Of a stretch of 64,000 bases of DNA, positions 36,762-44,809 are shown piece after piece. A program made the position numbers and the translations under genes. Each line of letters starts with the position of its first letter. Position 1 is the stretch's first letter. The notes beneath the pieces are model-generated. The model worked only from the letters and a program-made list of their open reading frames with translations. It was not told where the DNA came from and did no database searches. The DNA comes from Mycobacterium sp. 050128 (GTDB lineage Bacteria > Actinomycetota > Actinomycetes > Mycobacteriales > Mycobacteriaceae): the NCBI RefSeq assembly GCF_036409155.1, contig NZ_JAZGLW010000003.1, forward strand, positions 62,001-126,000. The letters are read 5' to 3'.

Positions 36762-37394
36762 ATGACCGCACCGCGACGCCGGGGGTTCAACAGTGTTATC
36801 ACCGGGGTGTGGAGTTTACTGGCCCCCGCCTACGATCATCCAACTTTGCAGCAGTGGGTATACCGCCCGCCACACGACGAGGTGATCGCGCGACTGCGTG
36901 ACCATCAATCACGCCAGATCGCCGACATCGCCTGTGGGACAGGCATTCTCAGTGATCGTATCGAGCGTGAACTACACCCCGAGGCGATCTACGGGGTGGA
37001 CATGTCGGACGGCATGCTCGCCCAGGCTCGCGCCAGATCCGATCGGGTGCAATGGTTGCGCGGCCCGGCCGAGCAGCTGCCTTTTGACGACGGCTCACTC
37101 GACGCGGTCGTGACGACCTCGGCTTTCCACTTCTTCGACCAGCCGGCCGCGCTCCGGGAGTTCCATCGCGTACTGGCTCCGGGCGGTCTAGCGGTCGTCT
37201 CCGCGCTGAGCACGCGACAAACGGTGCTGCATGTGTCGACGAACAGGTGGAAACCGCAACACAACGCGTCGTCGGCCGAGGTGCGGTCGATCTTCGAGGG
37301 CGCCGGATTCACCGTCGTCGATCAGCACCGGATCCCGCGGCCCCTCTGGCTCCGGTTCGTTTCCGACGTGGTAACCGTCGGCATCAAGAGCTGA
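36762..37394 (+). CDS. Class I SAM-dependent methyltransferase
   Basis: This encodes 210 residues. It has SAM motif I in IADIACGTGILSDRI, motif II in IYGVDMSDGMLAQA, and post-motif LPFDDGSLDAVVTTSAFHFF, a Methyltransf_11 pattern. It starts 9 bases after the short Gly/Pro repeat gene, so the two are probably co-transcribed; whether they act together is unknown. The substrate is unknown. Confidence 0.87.
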   Translation: MTAPRRRGFNSVITGVWSLLAPAYDHPTLQQWVYRPPHDEVIARLRDHQSRQIADIACGTGILSDRIERELHPEAIYGVDMSDGMLAQARARSDRVQWLRGPAEQLPFDDGSLDAVVTTSAFHFFDQPAALREFHRVLAPGGLAVVSALSTRQTVLHVSTNRWKPQHNASSAEVRSIFEGAGFTVVDQHRIPRPLWLRFVSDVVTVGIKS

Positions 37395-37409
37395 GGCCGG
37401 TTCCGGAAA

Positions 37410-38153
37410 TCAGCACGGCGGGGGATCGGCGTCCCACTCGGTCATAGTCCAGCCGTCGGACGGGTTTCCGGTAAGGACTACGTGGCCGACGTTGGTCAGC
37501 GACTTGGTTTTCAACAACGACGGATCGGCATTGCGCGCGTTCATCAGCACCCAGAACATGATCGCCGCGCTGTGCGAGAACGCGACCGGATTCTGCTCGC
37601 CGCTGTCGTAGATGCGTTGAACGGCTTCGGTGAACCGCCCATTGAACTCGTTGCCGTCCACCGAGCCGGGGATTCGTGCGCTGCGGTCACCCTGCAGCCA
37701 ACGCGCCGGAGCGGCGAAGTAGGTCTGCTGGATGTCGGCCTCGGGTGTGCCCTCGAACTTGCCGGCCTCGATCTCGCGCAGCCCGGGCAGCACGGTGATC
37801 TGTTCGCCCAGCAATTGCGACGTCGGCGTGGCCGTCTCCTGGGTGCGGATCATGGTCGAGGCGTAGACGCCGTCGTAATGGTTGGGCGCCAATTGCCCAG
37901 CCGCCACGTCTGCCTGGCAGAACCCTCGGGGCGAAAGTTCAGGGCCCGGGACCGTGGTGTCGATTAATCCCGACGCGTTGGCCGCCGACTGGGCATGTCG
38001 CACCAGCGTCAACGTGATAGTGCGATTACCGGCAGCCCGCGCCGGCGCCCAGCTCGTCGCCAGCACCGCCACGACGACGATGGCAACGAAACTTCCTATG
38101 GTCATCGTGATTTCACGCGCGCGCCGACGTTGGCGATCATCCGCAGTTTTCAC
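37410..38153 (-). CDS. Exported histidine-phosphatase-family protein
   Basis: This encodes 247 residues if it starts at GTG 38153, or 231 from ATG 38105; neither has a clear ribosome site. The longer form keeps a strongly basic RQRRRAR before the hydrophobic signal segment (IGSFVAIVVVAVLATSW). The catalytic RHG-type motif appears as LVRHAQSA, with a downstream Arg (ASTMIRTQETA), Glu (LREIEAGKFEG) and His (VAFSHSAAIMF), a complete phosphoglycerate-mutase-like active site. It is probably an extracytoplasmic phosphatase; the substrate is unknown. Confidence 0.85.
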   Translation of the reverse strand: MKTADDRQRRRAREITMTIGSFVAIVVVAVLATSWAPARAAGNRTITLTLVRHAQSAANASGLIDTTVPGPELSPRGFCQADVAAGQLAPNHYDGVYASTMIRTQETATPTSQLLGEQITVLPGLREIEAGKFEGTPEADIQQTYFAAPARWLQGDRSARIPGSVDGNEFNGRFTEAVQRIYDSGEQNPVAFSHSAAIMFWVLMNARNADPSLLKTKSLTNVGHVVLTGNPSDGWTMTEWDADPPPC

Positions 38154-38295
38154 GCGAGAAGTGTAAGGCGTTCCGATCGGACGCGCTGCGCGAGCCCGGC
38201 AAACTTCGCCTTTTGCGCAGGCCGTTGGCAGATCGCACGACGCCCGCCTCGCCAAGCGGCGAAACGGGCGTCGTGGTGGGTCGTTGGTCAGCTAT

Positions 38296-38982
38296 TTACA
38301 GCGGAATCCACACTCCGAAGAACCAGAAGCCCCATGCGTTGAAGCCGGGATCCCATACAGGGGTTTCCTGGTAGCCCCAGTAGTTGATCGGGCCGTAGTT
38401 CCACGGACCCCCGGGCGGCGGGAGCGGTCGATCCCACATTGGTCGAGGCGGCTCACCCGGCCCCCAGGGGCCGGGCCCATCGCCCCACGGTGCGTTGTTG
38501 AAGTAGCCCCGATGGGGATCCCCGTGCCACGGGCCGCCGGGGCCACCCGGACCGCCGGGGCCACCAGGCCCGCCCGGTCCATTGAAACCGGGGCCGCCTG
38601 GGTGTCCAGGGCCACCAGGGCCGTCGGGTCCGGGGCCACCAGGCCCACCGGGACCGTTAGGACCACCGGGTCCGCCCGGGCCGTGTTCGCCGGGACCACC
38701 CGGTCCACCGGGACCACCCGGTCCACCGGGACCACCCGGTCCACCGGGACCGCCGGGACCACCCGGGCCAGGACCACCGGGGCCGCCGGGACCACCGGGA
38801 CCACCGGGATCATTTGGCCCGTTCGGAGCGTGGCCGCCTCCTGGCCCGGGAGCGCCATGGCCCCCCGGGGCCGAAGGTGGTGAACCAGGAGCGGCATTTG
38901 CCAAACCGGCGCCCACGCCCAGCGCTGCCGCGCTAAAGGCGCCGGCCAGCGTGCCCGCCGCTATCAGTTGCTTGAATTTCAT
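38296..38982 (-). CDS. Secreted Gly/Pro-rich (Gly-Gly-Pro repeat) protein
   Basis: This encodes 228 residues. It has a classic signal peptide (MKFKQLIAAGTLAGAFS, cleavage near ANAAP) and a strong GGGGGGAA ribosome site. A long region (about residues 55-150) is built of GGPGGPGGP with occasional inserts. The C-terminal about 75 residues are aromatic and proline-rich (YFNNAPWGDGPGPWGPGE, ending FWFFGVWIPL). The repeat has Gly at every third position. It is probably a secreted or surface structural protein. It shares its repeat type with the gene at 36453. Confidence 0.85.
   Translation of the reverse strand: MKFKQLIAAGTLAGAFSAAALGVGAGLANAAPGSPPSAPGGHGAPGPGGGHAPNGPNDPGGPGGPGGPGGPGPGGPGGPGGPGGPGGPGGPGGPGGPGEHGPGGPGGPNGPGGPGGPGPDGPGGPGHPGGPGFNGPGGPGGPGGPGGPGGPWHGDPHRGYFNNAPWGDGPGPWGPGEPPRPMWDRPLPPPGGPWNYGPINYWGYQETPVWDPGFNAWGFWFFGVWIPL
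38540..38815. repeat. Gly-Gly-Pro coding repeat (9-base units)
   Basis: Imperfect 9-base repeats (GGTCCACCGGGACCACCC-type on the plus strand) make up the repeat domain of the secreted protein. The run at about 38697-38770 is the most regular and is a likely site of length variation. Confidence 0.8.
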
Positions 38983-39271
38983 ACTTATTTCCCCCCACGT
39001 ATTAATTAGTGGATATATCGAATGCTGACCCCCAACTCACTCGACGCTAGATAGCCTGGCTATGAGTCGGCTGTGACTTGCCCCTGCGACGCCTTTGGTT
39101 GATCAGTCGGCCTTCGGCGCCCGGCGGGTGAGCCAGCGGGCTACCGGCTTTCTCGAGTTAGTCAATACTGCTGTGCGCGTTCACTTTTGACTCAAACAGC
39201 GACCGTACGTCGCGCGACCAGGAAGACGAACTGTAACATCTACTGTTGCTCACCTCAGAGGAGGAATCTTG
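38983..39271. other. Divergent intergenic region
   Basis: About 289 bases between the secreted Gly/Pro protein (minus) and the thioesterase operon (plus). It is AT-rich next to the Gly/Pro gene (about 38995-39025), fitting its promoter. An AGAGGAGG ribosome site ends the region at about 39256-39265. I see no further gene. Confidence 0.45.
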
Positions 39272-39307
39272 ATGAAAGCCGTGGTCGCGCGGAGATTCAC
39301 GTGGTGA
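39272..39307 (+). CDS. Possible 11-codon leader peptide overlapping the thioesterase start
   Basis: ATG 39272 follows a near-perfect AGAGGAGG site and encodes MKAVVARRFTW before a TGA. That stop shares four bases (GTGA, 39304-39307) with the GTG start of the thioesterase gene. Such an overlap is typical of translational coupling. The peptide could be a coupling leader, or the broken start of an older gene, since MKAVVARRF resembles dehydrogenase N-termini. Expression is inferred only from the ribosome site. Confidence 0.45.
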   Translation: MKAVVARRFTW

Positions 39308-40146
39308 CCGAACCGAACATCCTGCCGGATGACGTCGATTCGACGACGCCCGGGCCGTACTTCGTGCGCGACGAAAGTCGTTACGTGCCAACGGCGGTAG
39401 CACGCGGCGGGTGGGGTCCGACAATGAGCGGCCATGTGGTCGGTGGCATCTTGGCCGCGGTCCTCGAGGGTACGGTCGACGACCCGGAGTTGCAGCCCGC
39501 GCGGCTGACGGTCGACTTGCCCGCACCGGCTGCGCTGGAGCCGTTCGAAGTGCACACCAAGGTCCAGCACGAACGTCGGCGATTGCGTCTGGTCGAGGCG
39601 CTTCTCACCCAGCGTGGCGAACCCGTCGCGCGAGCGAGCGCGCTGTTTCTGCGGCGTGGCTCGCAGCCCGACGGCAAGGTATGGTCACAACCCCTGCAGA
39701 TGCCGCGGCTGCCCATCGAGGATGACGGCGACAAGCCGACGCTGTTTCTGCGGACCTACGGCTGGGGCGGAGACCTCCAGAATCCCGATCCCGAGTGGGA
39801 CATGACCGGACCGAAGTACACCTGGCTACATGAAATGCGGCCGTTGATCGACGACGAGCCGCTCACACCGTTCGCTCGCGCGGCGCTGTGTGCCGACGTC
39901 ACCGCGGCAATCGCCAACTGGGGGACGAAGGCGTTGGAGTTCATCAACGTGGACTACACGCTCACCCTGAGCCGACTGCCCGAAGGACCTCATATCGGGC
40001 TGGCCGCACTGACGCACTACAGCGACGACGGCGTGGCCAACGGTTCAGCCGTTGTCTTAGACCACCTCGGTCCAATCGGCAGCGCGGTGTCCGTGTCCAT
40101 CGCGCACTCCGGATTTCGACCACCCTCGGACTTGCCGTCGGTCTGA
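39304..40146 (+). CDS. Thioesterase-superfamily (4HBT-like double hotdog) protein
   Basis: This encodes 280 residues from GTG 39304 (GTG 39301 is also possible). The N-terminal half has VARGGWGPTMSGHVVGGIL and the RLTVDLPAPAALEPFEV strand, and the C-terminal half repeats the fold (WGTKALEFINVDYTLTLSRLP). This is a typical double-hotdog acyl-CoA thioesterase-like protein. It overlaps the acyl-CoA synthetase gene (TGATG), so the two probably act on the same acyl substrate. The specific acyl group is unknown. Confidence 0.78.
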   Translation: MTEPNILPDDVDSTTPGPYFVRDESRYVPTAVARGGWGPTMSGHVVGGILAAVLEGTVDDPELQPARLTVDLPAPAALEPFEVHTKVQHERRRLRLVEALLTQRGEPVARASALFLRRGSQPDGKVWSQPLQMPRLPIEDDGDKPTLFLRTYGWGGDLQNPDPEWDMTGPKYTWLHEMRPLIDDEPLTPFARAALCADVTAAIANWGTKALEFINVDYTLTLSRLPEGPHIGLAALTHYSDDGVANGSAVVLDHLGPIGSAVSVSIAHSGFRPPSDLPSV

Positions 40147-41696
40147 TGACGACCGGAACGGACGTCACCTACTGGACGTTGATCGCCGAAGCGGCACAGC
40201 GCCAGCCGGATCGGGTGTTGTTCGCCGACGACTATGGCCGGAGCCTGACCGCGCGCGAGCTTCACGATGCGGCATGCGCGACGGCGGCCGCGTTCGCCGA
40301 ACGTGGGATTGGCGCGGGAACGGTAGTGTCCTGGCAGCTGCCAACCACGCTCGAGACCGTGGTTGTCATGGCGGCGCTGGCTCGGCTCGGCGCGGTGCAG
40401 AACCCGATCATCCCGATCCTGCGGGGACGTGAGATCGGCTTCATCACCGGGCAGCTGTCCACCGAATTCCTTGTGGTGCCCGAAGTTTGGCGAGGATTCG
40501 ATCACGGCGCACTAGCCCGGTCGTTGGCCTCGACTCAGGGCTTCGAGGTCGTCTCGGTCGATCTGGCAACAGCTCCGCAGGCCGATGAGCTGCGGCTGCC
40601 GCGTGCCGACGCCGATGCACTCGCGACGGCGCCCGGTGGCGACAACCAGTGGATCTACTACTCGTCGGGAACCACCGCGGCGCCCAAAGGAATTCGTCAC
40701 ACCGACAGCACCGTGATCGCCGGCGCGCGAGGGATGGTGCGTGCGATGGGTATCACCGCCGGTGATGTGGATCCGATCGCCTTTCCGATCGCCCATATCG
40801 GCGGGGCCGCAATGGTGGCCGCCGCGCTGATGACCGGTATGCGCCTGGCGCTCTTCGAGGTATTCGATCCGGCCGCGACACCGCTGGCTATCGCGGCACA
40901 CCGCCCGACGTTCCTAGGCACCGCCACACCGTTCTTCGTGGCTTTTCTGGAAGCGCAACGGGCTCATGGCGATACGCCACTCTTCGGCGCACTGCGGGGT
41001 TGCATCGCAGGGGGTGCACCGATCACCGCCGAACTGGGGCGACAGGTCCGCGAGACCTTCGGTGTGGCCGGAATCGCCAACGCCTGGGGGATGACCGAGT
41101 TTCCCGTGGCGACCTCACCACCGCTCGACGCCGCGCCCGAGGTGCTCGACTACACCGTCGGCGCACCGGTATCGGGGGTTAGCGTGCGCGTCGTCGACAA
41201 CCACGAGAATGAGTTGCCCGTCGGGCAAGAGGGGGAATTGCGGCTCAAGGGACCGCAATGCTTCCTCGGCTACGCAGACACCGCACTGGACGCCGGCGCA
41301 TTCGACCGCGACGGCTGGTTGCGCACCGGCGATCTCGGGTTGATCGACGCCGACGGCAATGTCCGCGTCACCGGCCGAATCAAGGACGCGATCATCCGCA
41401 ATGCGGAGAACATCTCGGCCCTCGAGATTGAAAACGTGCTAGCCACCCATCCCGCCGTTGCCGATGTCGCCGTCATCGGAGTTGCCGACTACAGCGCAGG
41501 GGAGCGGGTGTGCGCCGTCGTGGTACCCGCGTCGGCCGACGGCGTGTCATTGGAATCCCTGGTGCAGCACTGTCATTCGCTGGGTCTGGCCCGCTATAAA
41601 CATCCCGAGCGCCTCGTCATCGTTGAAGCCTTGCCGCGCAATCAGTTCGGCAAAGTCATCAAGAAGGATCTGCGCGAGGCCTTCGGCCGTCCGTAA
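40146..41696 (+). CDS. Acyl-CoA synthetase (AMP-binding, FadD-like)
   Basis: This encodes 516 residues starting at the ATG that overlaps the thioesterase stop. The P-loop-like YYSSGTTAAPKGIRHT (about 170-185), the A5 motif WGMTEFPV, the hinge LRTGDLGLIDADGNVRVTGR and the final catalytic Lys region (RNQFGKVIKKDLREAF) are complete. It activates a carboxylic acid to its CoA ester with ATP. The coupled hotdog protein suggests lipid or aromatic-acid catabolism. Confidence 0.92.
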   Translation: MTTGTDVTYWTLIAEAAQRQPDRVLFADDYGRSLTARELHDAACATAAAFAERGIGAGTVVSWQLPTTLETVVVMAALARLGAVQNPIIPILRGREIGFITGQLSTEFLVVPEVWRGFDHGALARSLASTQGFEVVSVDLATAPQADELRLPRADADALATAPGGDNQWIYYSSGTTAAPKGIRHTDSTVIAGARGMVRAMGITAGDVDPIAFPIAHIGGAAMVAAALMTGMRLALFEVFDPAATPLAIAAHRPTFLGTATPFFVAFLEAQRAHGDTPLFGALRGCIAGGAPITAELGRQVRETFGVAGIANAWGMTEFPVATSPPLDAAPEVLDYTVGAPVSGVSVRVVDNHENELPVGQEGELRLKGPQCFLGYADTALDAGAFDRDGWLRTGDLGLIDADGNVRVTGRIKDAIIRNAENISALEIENVLATHPAVADVAVIGVADYSAGERVCAVVVPASADGVSLESLVQHCHSLGLARYKHPERLVIVEALPRNQFGKVIKKDLREAFGRP

Positions 41697-41762
41697 TCCA
41701 CGGGATTTCGATCACATCTGACGCACCCGTACCAAAAAGACTGGCCTATAACGGTTTTAACA

Positions 41763-41786
41763 CGCGATATCGGATATGCTATCGCG
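41763..41786. terminator. Hairpin between convergent genes
   Basis: CGCGATA at 41763-41769 pairs with TATCGCG at 41780-41786 across a 10-base loop. It lies between the acyl-CoA synthetase (plus) and TIGR03085 (minus) genes and may act as a bidirectional terminator. The stem is short. Confidence 0.35.
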
Positions 41787-41845
41787 ATTTCAAAAGATGT
41801 GGTCCAGCGCTTCGCGGTGCTGATGTGGCGCGTGTGACTTTGAGT

Positions 41846-42466
41846 TTACAAACCCTTAGGTGCATCGCGGACGGTCTGCACCGCGGACGCATCGCCGTCG
41901 AACTCGACGCGAGCCTCGCGCCCGACGGAGAACAGCAGCAGCTCTTCGGCCGTACCGGTTACCGTGACGGTCGGGCCACTGCCCGCGATCAGCACCGTCT
42001 TGCCCTCCGGGGTGCGCAATGCGACCCGGCCTGGAACTTTCGACAGCGTCATCCGGGCCATCAACGGCAGCGTGCGCCGCAGGCTTTTGGCCAGGGCCGG
42101 TTCCAGGGCGCGCGGCGCCCAGTTCGGCTGCGCACGCCGCACGTCCTCGTGGTGGATGAACATCTCGCCAACATTGGCCACCGGGTCGAGCAGCTTCAGC
42201 GGCGAGTAGGCCGGCGGACCGGACGCGACCTTGTTCAGCAGCGCATCCCACTCGGTCCGCTCGGCCACCTCGTTTTGCACCTTGGCGGTATGGGCGGCGA
42301 AGAACGGGATCAGGATGCCGGGTGCGGCATCCGCACGATATTCACGAATCACAAGGTGGGCGGCTAGATCTCGCGTGGTCCAGCCGTCGCACAGGGTGGG
42401 CGCATCCGGCCCGACGCTGCGCATGGTGTCGACGAGGGCGGCACGTTCGCGTTGAGCAACAGACAC
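41846..42466 (-). CDS. TIGR03085 / DinB-like mycothiol-dependent-fold protein
   Basis: This encodes 206 residues from GTG 42466, which has AAGGGA at the right distance; a GTG five codons upstream lacks one. The N-terminal helix bundle (RERAALVDTMRSVGPDAPTLC, listed by its motif LCDGWTTRDLAAHLVIRE) and the IHHEDVRRAQ motif give a metal-binding His pattern of the DinB/maleylpyruvate-isomerase fold. Actinobacterial family TIGR03085 has no assigned function. It lies divergently next to htpG. Confidence 0.85.
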   Translation of the reverse strand: MSVAQRERAALVDTMRSVGPDAPTLCDGWTTRDLAAHLVIREYRADAAPGILIPFFAAHTAKVQNEVAERTEWDALLNKVASGPPAYSPLKLLDPVANVGEMFIHHEDVRRAQPNWAPRALEPALAKSLRRTLPLMARMTLSKVPGRVALRTPEGKTVLIAGSGPTVTVTGTAEELLLFSVGREARVEFDGDASAVQTVRDAPKGL

Positions 42467-42560
42467 CTGAGTTCCCTTCACCGGGTGGGCTGACCTGTTC
42501 AGGGTAGGCAGGCCGGACCCCTAGACGTTAACGATTCCCAACTCGGTAAATTTGAATCCC

Positions 42561-44498
42561 ATGAATGCCGGTGTTGAGCAGTTAGAGTTCCAGGCCGAGG
42601 CGCGCCAACTTCTCGACCTGATGGTCCATTCGGTCTACTCCAACAAGGACTCGTTTCTGCGGGAGTTGATCTCGAACGCGTCGGACGCACTCGACAAGCT
42701 TCGGCTGGAGGCGTTTCGGAACAAGGACCTCGACGTCGACACCTCTGACCTCCACATCGAGATCGAGGTGGACAAGGGCGCGCGCACCCTCACCATCCGC
42801 GACAACGGCATCGGCATGACGCGCGAAGAGGTCATCGGCCTGATCGGCACCCTCGCCAAATCGGGTACCGCCGAGCTGCGCCAACAGCTCAGGGAGGCCA
42901 AGAACGAGGCGGCATCCGAAGAGCTGATCGGCCAGTTCGGTATCGGCTTCTACTCGTCATTCATGGTGGCTGACAAGGTGGAGCTGCTGACGCACAAGGC
43001 CGGCGAAAGCGAAGCCACCCGGTGGGAGTCGACCGGCGAGGGCACCTACATCATCGAATCCGTACCAGACGCCCCGCAGGGCACGGCCGTCACCCTGCAC
43101 CTCAAACCCGAAGACGCCGAAGACGAGCTCCACGACTACACCTCGGAGTGGAAGCTGCGGAGCCTCGTGAAGCAGTACTCCGACTTCATCGCGTGGCCCA
43201 TCCGGATGGAGGTCGAGCGACGCACTCCCCCCTCTCAGGAAGAAGGGGCGGAGGGCGGCGAAGAGGTCGTCACCATCGAGACCGAGACCTTGAACTCCAT
43301 GAAGGCACTGTGGGCCAGGCCTAAGGACGAAGTGTCCGACGAGGAATACAAGGAGTTCTACAAGCACATCGCGCACGCCTGGGACGACCCGCTCGAGGTC
43401 ATCGTGATGAAGGCCGAGGGCACCTTCGAGTACCAGGCCCTGCTTTTCATTCCGTCACACGCGCCTTTCGACCTGTTCAACCGGGACGCCCAGATCGGCG
43501 TGCAGCTGTACGTCAAGCGGGTGTTCATCATGGGCGACTGCGACCAGCTCATGCCGGAGTACCTGCGGTTCATCAAGGGTGTGGTCGACGCGCAAGACTT
43601 GTCGCTCAACGTTTCTCGCGAAATCCTGCAGCAGGATCGGCAGATCAACGCGATTCGTCGCCGCTTGACCAAGAAGGTCCTGTCCACGATCAAGGATCTG
43701 CAGTCGGAGCGGCCCGAGGACTATCGCACCTTCTGGACCCAGTTCGGCCGGGTTCTCAAAGAGGGCCTGCTTTCCGATGCCGACAATCAGGACACCTTGC
43801 TGCAAATCTCCTCGTTCGCGTCGACGCACAGCGAGGAGGACGCGACCACGCTGGCCGAATACGTCGAGCGCATGAAGGATGGGCAGGAGCAGATCTTCTA
43901 CGCCACCGGCGAGACGCGGCAGCAAATCCTCAAGTCGCCGCATCTGGAGGCATTCAAGGCCAAGGGCTATGAGGTCCTGATCCTCACCGATCCCGTCGAC
44001 GAGGTCTGGGTCGGCACCGTGACCGAATTCGACGGCAAACCCCTGCAGTCGGTGGCCAAGGGCGAGGTGGACCTGGATTCCGGCGACGAGTCGAGCGACG
44101 CCGAACGTGAGGAGCGGGAGAAAGAATTCGCCGACCTGCTGACCTGGTTGAAAGAGACCTTGACCGACCACGTCAAGGAGGTCAGACTGTCCACTCGCCT
44201 GACCGAATCGCCGGCGTGCCTGATCACCGACGCCTTCGGGATAAGTCCCGCGCTCGCGCGCATCTACCAGGCCTCCGGGCAGAACATCCCGATCGGAAAG
44301 CGCATCCTGGAACTCAATCCCGACCATCCGCTGATCACCGGGCTGCGTAAGGCTCACCAAGAGCGCGCCGACGATCCGACGGTCGCCGAGACCGCGGAAT
44401 TGTTGTACGGAACTGCGCTATTAGCCGAGGGCGGTGCCCTCGAGGATCCGGCCAGATTCGCCGAATTACTGGCGAATCAGTTGACTCGCACACTGTAA
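42561..44498 (+). CDS. htpG: HtpG (Hsp90) molecular chaperone
   Basis: This encodes 645 residues from ATG 42561, matching mycobacterial HtpG (a TTG three codons earlier is unlikely). It has the GHKL ATPase motifs: SNASDALDKL (Asn/Glu), DNGIGMTREEV, GTLAKSGT and GQFGIGFYSSFMVADKV. The middle-domain catalytic Arg is in LNVSREILQQD. It is a full-length cytosolic chaperone dimer. It stands alone as a transcription unit; a small conserved-looking gene follows 71 bases later. Confidence 0.97.
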   Translation: MNAGVEQLEFQAEARQLLDLMVHSVYSNKDSFLRELISNASDALDKLRLEAFRNKDLDVDTSDLHIEIEVDKGARTLTIRDNGIGMTREEVIGLIGTLAKSGTAELRQQLREAKNEAASEELIGQFGIGFYSSFMVADKVELLTHKAGESEATRWESTGEGTYIIESVPDAPQGTAVTLHLKPEDAEDELHDYTSEWKLRSLVKQYSDFIAWPIRMEVERRTPPSQEEGAEGGEEVVTIETETLNSMKALWARPKDEVSDEEYKEFYKHIAHAWDDPLEVIVMKAEGTFEYQALLFIPSHAPFDLFNRDAQIGVQLYVKRVFIMGDCDQLMPEYLRFIKGVVDAQDLSLNVSREILQQDRQINAIRRRLTKKVLSTIKDLQSERPEDYRTFWTQFGRVLKEGLLSDADNQDTLLQISSFASTHSEEDATTLAEYVERMKDGQEQIFYATGETRQQILKSPHLEAFKAKGYEVLILTDPVDEVWVGTVTEFDGKPLQSVAKGEVDLDSGDESSDAEREEREKEFADLLTWLKETLTDHVKEVRLSTRLTESPACLITDAFGISPALARIYQASGQNIPIGKRILELNPDHPLITGLRKAHQERADDPTVAETAELLYGTALLAEGGALEDPARFAELLANQLTRTL

Positions 44499-44569
44499 AC
44501 GGGCAAAACGCGCCCCTCGGTCGAAATTGCGTGCGGTTGAAACATGACCGAAGGGGATAATCCCATCGC

Positions 44570-44809
44570 ATGCCCACGTTTCGAGCTATCGACCCGCATG
44601 GCGAGATAGTCGCAGCGAAGAATTTCGACAGCGCAGAAGCTGCACACGCATGGTTTATGGACACCATCGCGGGCAGTTCTGAGCTGGGTTGGCGCATGGA
44701 GGTCGACGACGACGGTTCCTGGGCTTTTTTCGACGACACCGGCGGGTTTACCGCCCCCGCGAGCCGTCGTCCGCGCAAACTTCGGATACAAGCGCCCGGG
44801 TGCAACTAG
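44570..44809 (+). CDS. Small uncharacterised protein
   Basis: This encodes 79 residues from ATG 44570 after AAGGGGA. The composition is globular and acidic in the middle (MEVDDDGSWAFFDDTGGF) with a basic tail (SRRPRKLRIQ). There is no signal peptide, membrane helix or recognised motif. Its stop overlaps the convergent DUF3556 gene by 4 bases. It could be co-transcribed with htpG. I do not recognise the family. Confidence 0.6.
   Translation: MPTFRAIDPHGEIVAAKNFDSAEAAHAWFMDTIAGSSELGWRMEVDDDGSWAFFDDTGGFTAPASRRPRKLRIQAPGCN

Noticed and set aside
38582..39028. Plus-strand open frame with a collagen-like (GPP)n sequence
   Set aside because: It is the antisense of the GGP-coding repeat at 38296-38982. 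The complement of such repeats automatically reads as GPP, and the minus-strand gene has the signal peptide and ribosome site.
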